From Bacillota bacterium (lineage in GTDB: Bacteria > Bacillota > Clostridia > Oscillospirales > Acutalibacteraceae), in NCBI GenBank assembly GCA_023417635.1, contig JAEZFF010000119.1:1-33795 (forward strand): a stretch of 33,795 nucleotides of DNA. The letters run 5' to 3'. A model generated the notes under the pieces. It was not told the DNA's origin. It saw only the letters and a list, made by a program, of their open reading frames with translations, and did not search any database. Of the stretch, positions 31,713 through 33,795 are shown in pieces. Position 1 is the first letter of the stretch, and the number at the start of each line of letters is the position of its first letter. The translations under genes were made by a program, and so were the position numbers.

Positions 31713-32171
31713 TTACGCCGCACCGTTTGTATTCAGTGCGACCGCCCCGCTTTCAGGCTGTGCTGTTGTGTGCGTTTTCGGCAGCGCGAGAACGGCAGCT
31801 TCCATGGCAGCGTCGCCAAGTTTGGCCACATCACCCTCATAAGCGATTCCGTCAAAAGACAAAGCACGTTTCAAAATATCTTCGGCGGTAGCTTTACGTT
31901 CATCGTCTGGGACTTTACCAGTCTTGTTCATCTGCTCAGCATCGCCAACAGCAATCTGTGCAGCGTCGACAATCTTTTGCATAACGGCCGTCGCCGGGCA
32001 AGGAATAACGGCAGCCGCCGCATCAGATACAACATCCGCAGCCTTCAATGCTTTATCTGCAACAGCTGTGGCTTTATCAAGGTTGACACCTTTCTGCTTT
32101 AGATGATCCGTCAGCCAACCGATAGAAACAATCCCGAGAAGAACTGCCAAGGTAATAATTGTGTAATCCAT
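31713..32171 (-). CDS. Phage holin candidate (LLH type)
   Basis: 152 aa with AGAGGT seven bases before the ATG. One N-terminal membrane segment (about 3-21, YTIITLAVLLGIVSIGWL) is followed by a charged, Ala-rich helical region with VNLDKATAVADKALKAADV and a short disordered tail. Length and layout fit the LLH holin superfamily, which makes the membrane hole that lets endolysin reach the wall. Its place at the end of the lysis module agrees. The family call is by pattern only; a generic small membrane protein is the alternative. Confidence 0.6.
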   Translation of the reverse strand: MDYTIITLAVLLGIVSIGWLTDHLKQKGVNLDKATAVADKALKAADVVSDAAAAVIPCPATAVMQKIVDAAQIAVGDAEQMNKTGKVPDDERKATAEDILKRALSFDGIAYEGDVAKLGDAAMEAAVLALPKTHTTAQPESGAVALNTNGAA

Positions 32172-32186
32172 AAAATACCTCTTTCT

Positions 32187-32238
32187 GCCGGTATTTCCGG
32201 CTTCAAATTAAGCCGTTAGAAAAATCTTCTAACGGCTT
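32187..32238. other. Hairpins between XhlA-like and holin genes
   Basis: A perfect 12-bp stem AAGCCGTTAGAA / TTCTAACGGCTT (32210-32221, 32227-32238) and a small GCCGG/CCGGC hairpin (32187-32201), the latter just before the holin ribosome binding site. The T-run is better on the plus strand (TTGTATTT) than on the minus strand (AATTTG), so termination of the lysis transcript here is doubtful; RNA processing or stability is as likely. Confidence 0.5.
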
Positions 32239-32248
32239 TTGTATTTAA

Positions 32249-32542
32249 TCAGTGCCGAAGCAAAAGTGCAAGAAAGGCACTTACAAGACCGCTGCCAAGC
32301 GCGGCTATGATAGCAAATATGAAATGCTCCCACATCTGACCAGGGCGTCCAGTAATAGCCGATACACTGGACTTTATCTCGGCTACATCGCCTTTCATCC
32401 CGGCCATTTCTTGCTGCATTCCAGCCATTGTTTCAGCAAGGGTATGTACATCTTTGACCTCTTTTTCGAGGCTATCAAGTCGCTTGTGCGCAGATTTTGC
32501 GCTATCAAGTGCCTGCTGCGCTGCTTTTTCTTCTTCTGTCAT
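32249..32542 (-). CDS. XhlA-like phage membrane protein (holin-associated)
   Basis: 97 aa. The N-terminal two thirds are a charged coiled coil (about 5-65, with KRLDSLEKEVKDVHTL and MQQEMAGMKGDVAEIKSSV). One C-terminal membrane helix (about 73-95, FAIIAALGSGLVSAFLALLL) ends in RH. This layout is that of hemolysin XhlA-family proteins, which help the holin and endolysin in host lysis. The ATG overlaps the endolysin stop (ATGA, 4 bp), so translation is probably coupled. Confidence 0.75.
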   Translation of the reverse strand: MTEEEKAAQQALDSAKSAHKRLDSLEKEVKDVHTLAETMAGMQQEMAGMKGDVAEIKSSVSAITGRPGQMWEHFIFAIIAALGSGLVSAFLALLLRH

Positions 32543-33585
32543 TCAGCCACCCTCACCACAAATCTGCGTGAGCCGCCCTCATTAGGCGCCTGAACATAGA
32601 TTCCAGATACACCTGGCCGTACAGCGACTATTGGGGCAAGCCAATAACCAGGCTTCGCGTCTGCGAAAACGCCTGCTGCCGTTACAGCAGCAGGGCCTGC
32701 GCCCGACGTTCCTGCAACAACCTTTGGACGACCCGTCTGGCATTTAAGGCCAACTGTGTAACACTGACCGACCTTCTTAAGCAACGTACCACTTGTATCA
32801 CAGCCGCAAGATGAAACAATCTTAACCACAAAAGTCGACACACGGCTGTGGTTAATATAAATTCCTGCTGCATTTCCAGGTGCGCTTGTACCGTGAATTG
32901 CATAGAAATAATCATCGCCATGCTGGCTGTGAAATGATACGCTGCACACATCAGGACTTCCAACGACGACTGTCGGCCTACCCGCCCGGCATGATAACTT
33001 CATAATGTACTGGCCACCAGATTTAAGCTGATATAAGCCATGCGTATCGCAAACAAATTGCGCGCCTGCTGGGGCCAGGCCAGAACCGGATGAATAATCA
33101 AGGAATATGCTCTTATACCAATGATCCCACCCGCGTCCGGCAACGCGAGTCCGGATGACACCTTCCGCGGTCCCTGCTGCTTCAATGGCATATCCACCGC
33201 CGATGTAAATACCAACGTGGCCGTCCATGTGTAGAAGTAGGCCAGGGATTTCCGGTAGTGTACCAATAAGGCCGCTCTCGTGTGCCTCGGTATAATGCTG
33301 ATTTGCACTGTGGTCCTGAGAAGCATTGTACTGTGGATCCGCACCGTAGTGGTCGGCCCAGAGGTAATACTTGATAAGCCCGATGCAATCCACGACGCGC
33401 CGCCCGCGCCACTTATCTCCCACACGCCGCATAGTGCCTCCTGCTAGGTCATCATCCGGGTACTGTGCAGCCTTTCGGTCAAGCAAATCTTCAGTGCAAA
33501 TCTGCCCAAACGTACCGTAAACATAGCCCGTTCCAGCCGTGAGCGCCTGCTCAGCGAATGATACTAAACCTGCTGCTGATTTCAT
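32539..33585 (-). CDS. Phage endolysin, NlpC/P60-type peptidase with duplicated C-terminal module
   Basis: 348 aa predicted to cut peptidoglycan peptides at lysis. The N-terminal domain (about 1-165) has the Cys of the catalytic site in RRVVDCIGLIKYYLW (Cys67) and the His in MDGHVGIYIGGGYAIEAAG (His123), with an N-terminal AEQALTAGTGYVYGTFG. The C-terminal half is two diverged copies of one module (about 178-256 and 260-346) sharing CDT-G-L...G-Y...L-C..GRP-VV-G and GIY...FVV-V; they are probably wall-binding. There is no signal peptide, in line with holin-dependent release. AAAGG precedes the ATG. First gene of the lysis module in the window. Confidence 0.88.
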   Translation of the reverse strand: MKSAAGLVSFAEQALTAGTGYVYGTFGQICTEDLLDRKAAQYPDDDLAGGTMRRVGDKWRGRRVVDCIGLIKYYLWADHYGADPQYNASQDHSANQHYTEAHESGLIGTLPEIPGLLLHMDGHVGIYIGGGYAIEAAGTAEGVIRTRVAGRGWDHWYKSIFLDYSSGSGLAPAGAQFVCDTHGLYQLKSGGQYIMKLSCRAGRPTVVVGSPDVCSVSFHSQHGDDYFYAIHGTSAPGNAAGIYINHSRVSTFVVKIVSSCGCDTSGTLLKKVGQCYTVGLKCQTGRPKVVAGTSGAGPAAVTAAGVFADAKPGYWLAPIVAVRPGVSGIYVQAPNEGGSRRFVVRVAE

Positions 33586-33613
33586 ACTATCAATCCTTTC
33601 AAGGCATAATTTT

Positions 33614-33635
33614 AGCCGCCCATCTCTGAGCGGCT
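33614..33635. other. Hairpin upstream of the endolysin
   Basis: A 6-bp perfect stem AGCCGC / GCGGCT just after the stop of the partial gene. On the minus strand the stem is followed by AAAATTA, not by T, so it is not a clear terminator for the phage transcript. It resembles the hairpin before the holin gene. Confidence 0.45.
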
Positions 33636-33636
33636 T

Positions 33637-33795
33637 TTAAGCCTGTGTCAAGTCTTCTTTTGTGAAGTTCATATCCAGTAACGTCTTCCCATCGGGCTGC
33701 AGACGATTGGTTAAATAACGGACATATTGATAACCGGTATAGGTTTTCACCGGGTCTTTTGCATCAGCCGAAGTATACACCTGAATGCTGCTGAG
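33637..33795 (-). CDS. Phage protein, C-terminal fragment (52 codons visible)
   Basis: An open minus-strand frame from the window edge to TAA at 33639-33637. The visible end reads about IQVYTSADAKDPVKTYTGYQ..., then RLQPDGKTLLDMNFTKEDL and a short tail. It lies 51 bp before the endolysin, where tail or baseplate-associated genes often sit. No family is recognised from this fragment; the start is outside the window. Confidence 0.6.
   Translation of the reverse strand, partial: LSSIQVYTSADAKDPVKTYTGYQYVRYLTNRLQPDGKTLLDMNFTKEDLTQA

Larger units (their letters stand above)
29340..33795. mobile_element. Prophage end (lysis module plus two accessory genes), partial
   Basis: Endolysin, XhlA-like protein and holin candidate in one direction, followed by a terminator and two AT-rich genes with their own promoters, all on the minus strand. 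Structural genes and the prophage integrase should lie to the right, outside the window. The left border is not fixed; 28.92-29.34 kb is my best range. Confidence 0.75.

Noticed and set aside
1..33795. CRISPR arrays, rRNA genes and insertion sequences
   Set aside because: No regular spaced repeats, no rRNA-like stretches and no transposase motifs were found.

Overview
The window looks like a chromosomal segment of a low-to-mid GC Gram-positive bacterium of the Clostridia, probably Oscillospirales/Ruminococcaceae-like. The evidence is gene content and order (infC-rpmI-rplT with an L20-type leader; rnc-Elp3-like radical SAM-smc-ftsY; yhbY-nadD-yqeK-rsfS-leuS; a BofC-like small protein), strong GGAGG ribosome binding sites and many TTG/GTG starts. 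I cannot name the species.

Layout. (1) 1-790: the right end of an integrative element. The catalytic half of a tyrosine integrase reads toward the 3' end of a tRNA-Pro(GGG) gene (790-865, minus), a typical integration junction. (2) 918-4482: a minus-strand hom-thrB-lysC operon for aspartate-family amino acids, with a promoter, a palindrome inside that promoter, a terminator and a likely internal start for a second LysC subunit. (3) 4505-7337: a class A penicillin-binding protein and, divergently, a small BofC-like membrane-anchored protein. (4) 7392-25085: fifteen co-directional minus-strand housekeeping genes, mostly overlapping or a few bases apart: rlmB-like, dprA, topA, trmFO, plsX, rnc, radical SAM, smc, ftsY, rdgB, yhbY, nadD, yqeK, rsfS, leuS. 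They cover RNA modification and processing, DNA uptake and topology, chromosome organisation, protein targeting, phospholipid and NAD synthesis, and ribosome silencing. (5) 25106-26512: the infC-rpmI-rplT operon, with a perfect-consensus promoter, a long leader with a terminator hairpin, and an ATT start for infC. (6) 26580-28909: two unrecognised small plus-strand ORFs, a solitary beta-class DNA methyltransferase, and an O-methyltransferase whose leader looks like a transcription attenuator.

(7) About 28.97-33.8 kb: tandem terminators and a gene-free stretch lead into the end of a prophage that continues off the right side. Read leftward (minus strand) it has a partial gene, an NlpC/P60-type endolysin with a duplicated C-terminal module, an XhlA-like membrane protein, an LLH-type holin candidate and a terminator. 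Two visibly AT-richer accessory genes follow. The first, 293 aa of unknown function, has its own promoter and terminator. The second, 343 aa, has its own promoter with an overlapping palindrome and encodes a protein resembling a tyrosine recombinase that lacks the catalytic Arg/His residues.

The most interesting parts are these two moron-like genes, the attenuator-like leader before the O-methyltransferase, the internal start in lysC, and the small plus-strand gene pair at 26.6-27.0 kb. All family calls were made by eye from motifs and context; no database search was run.
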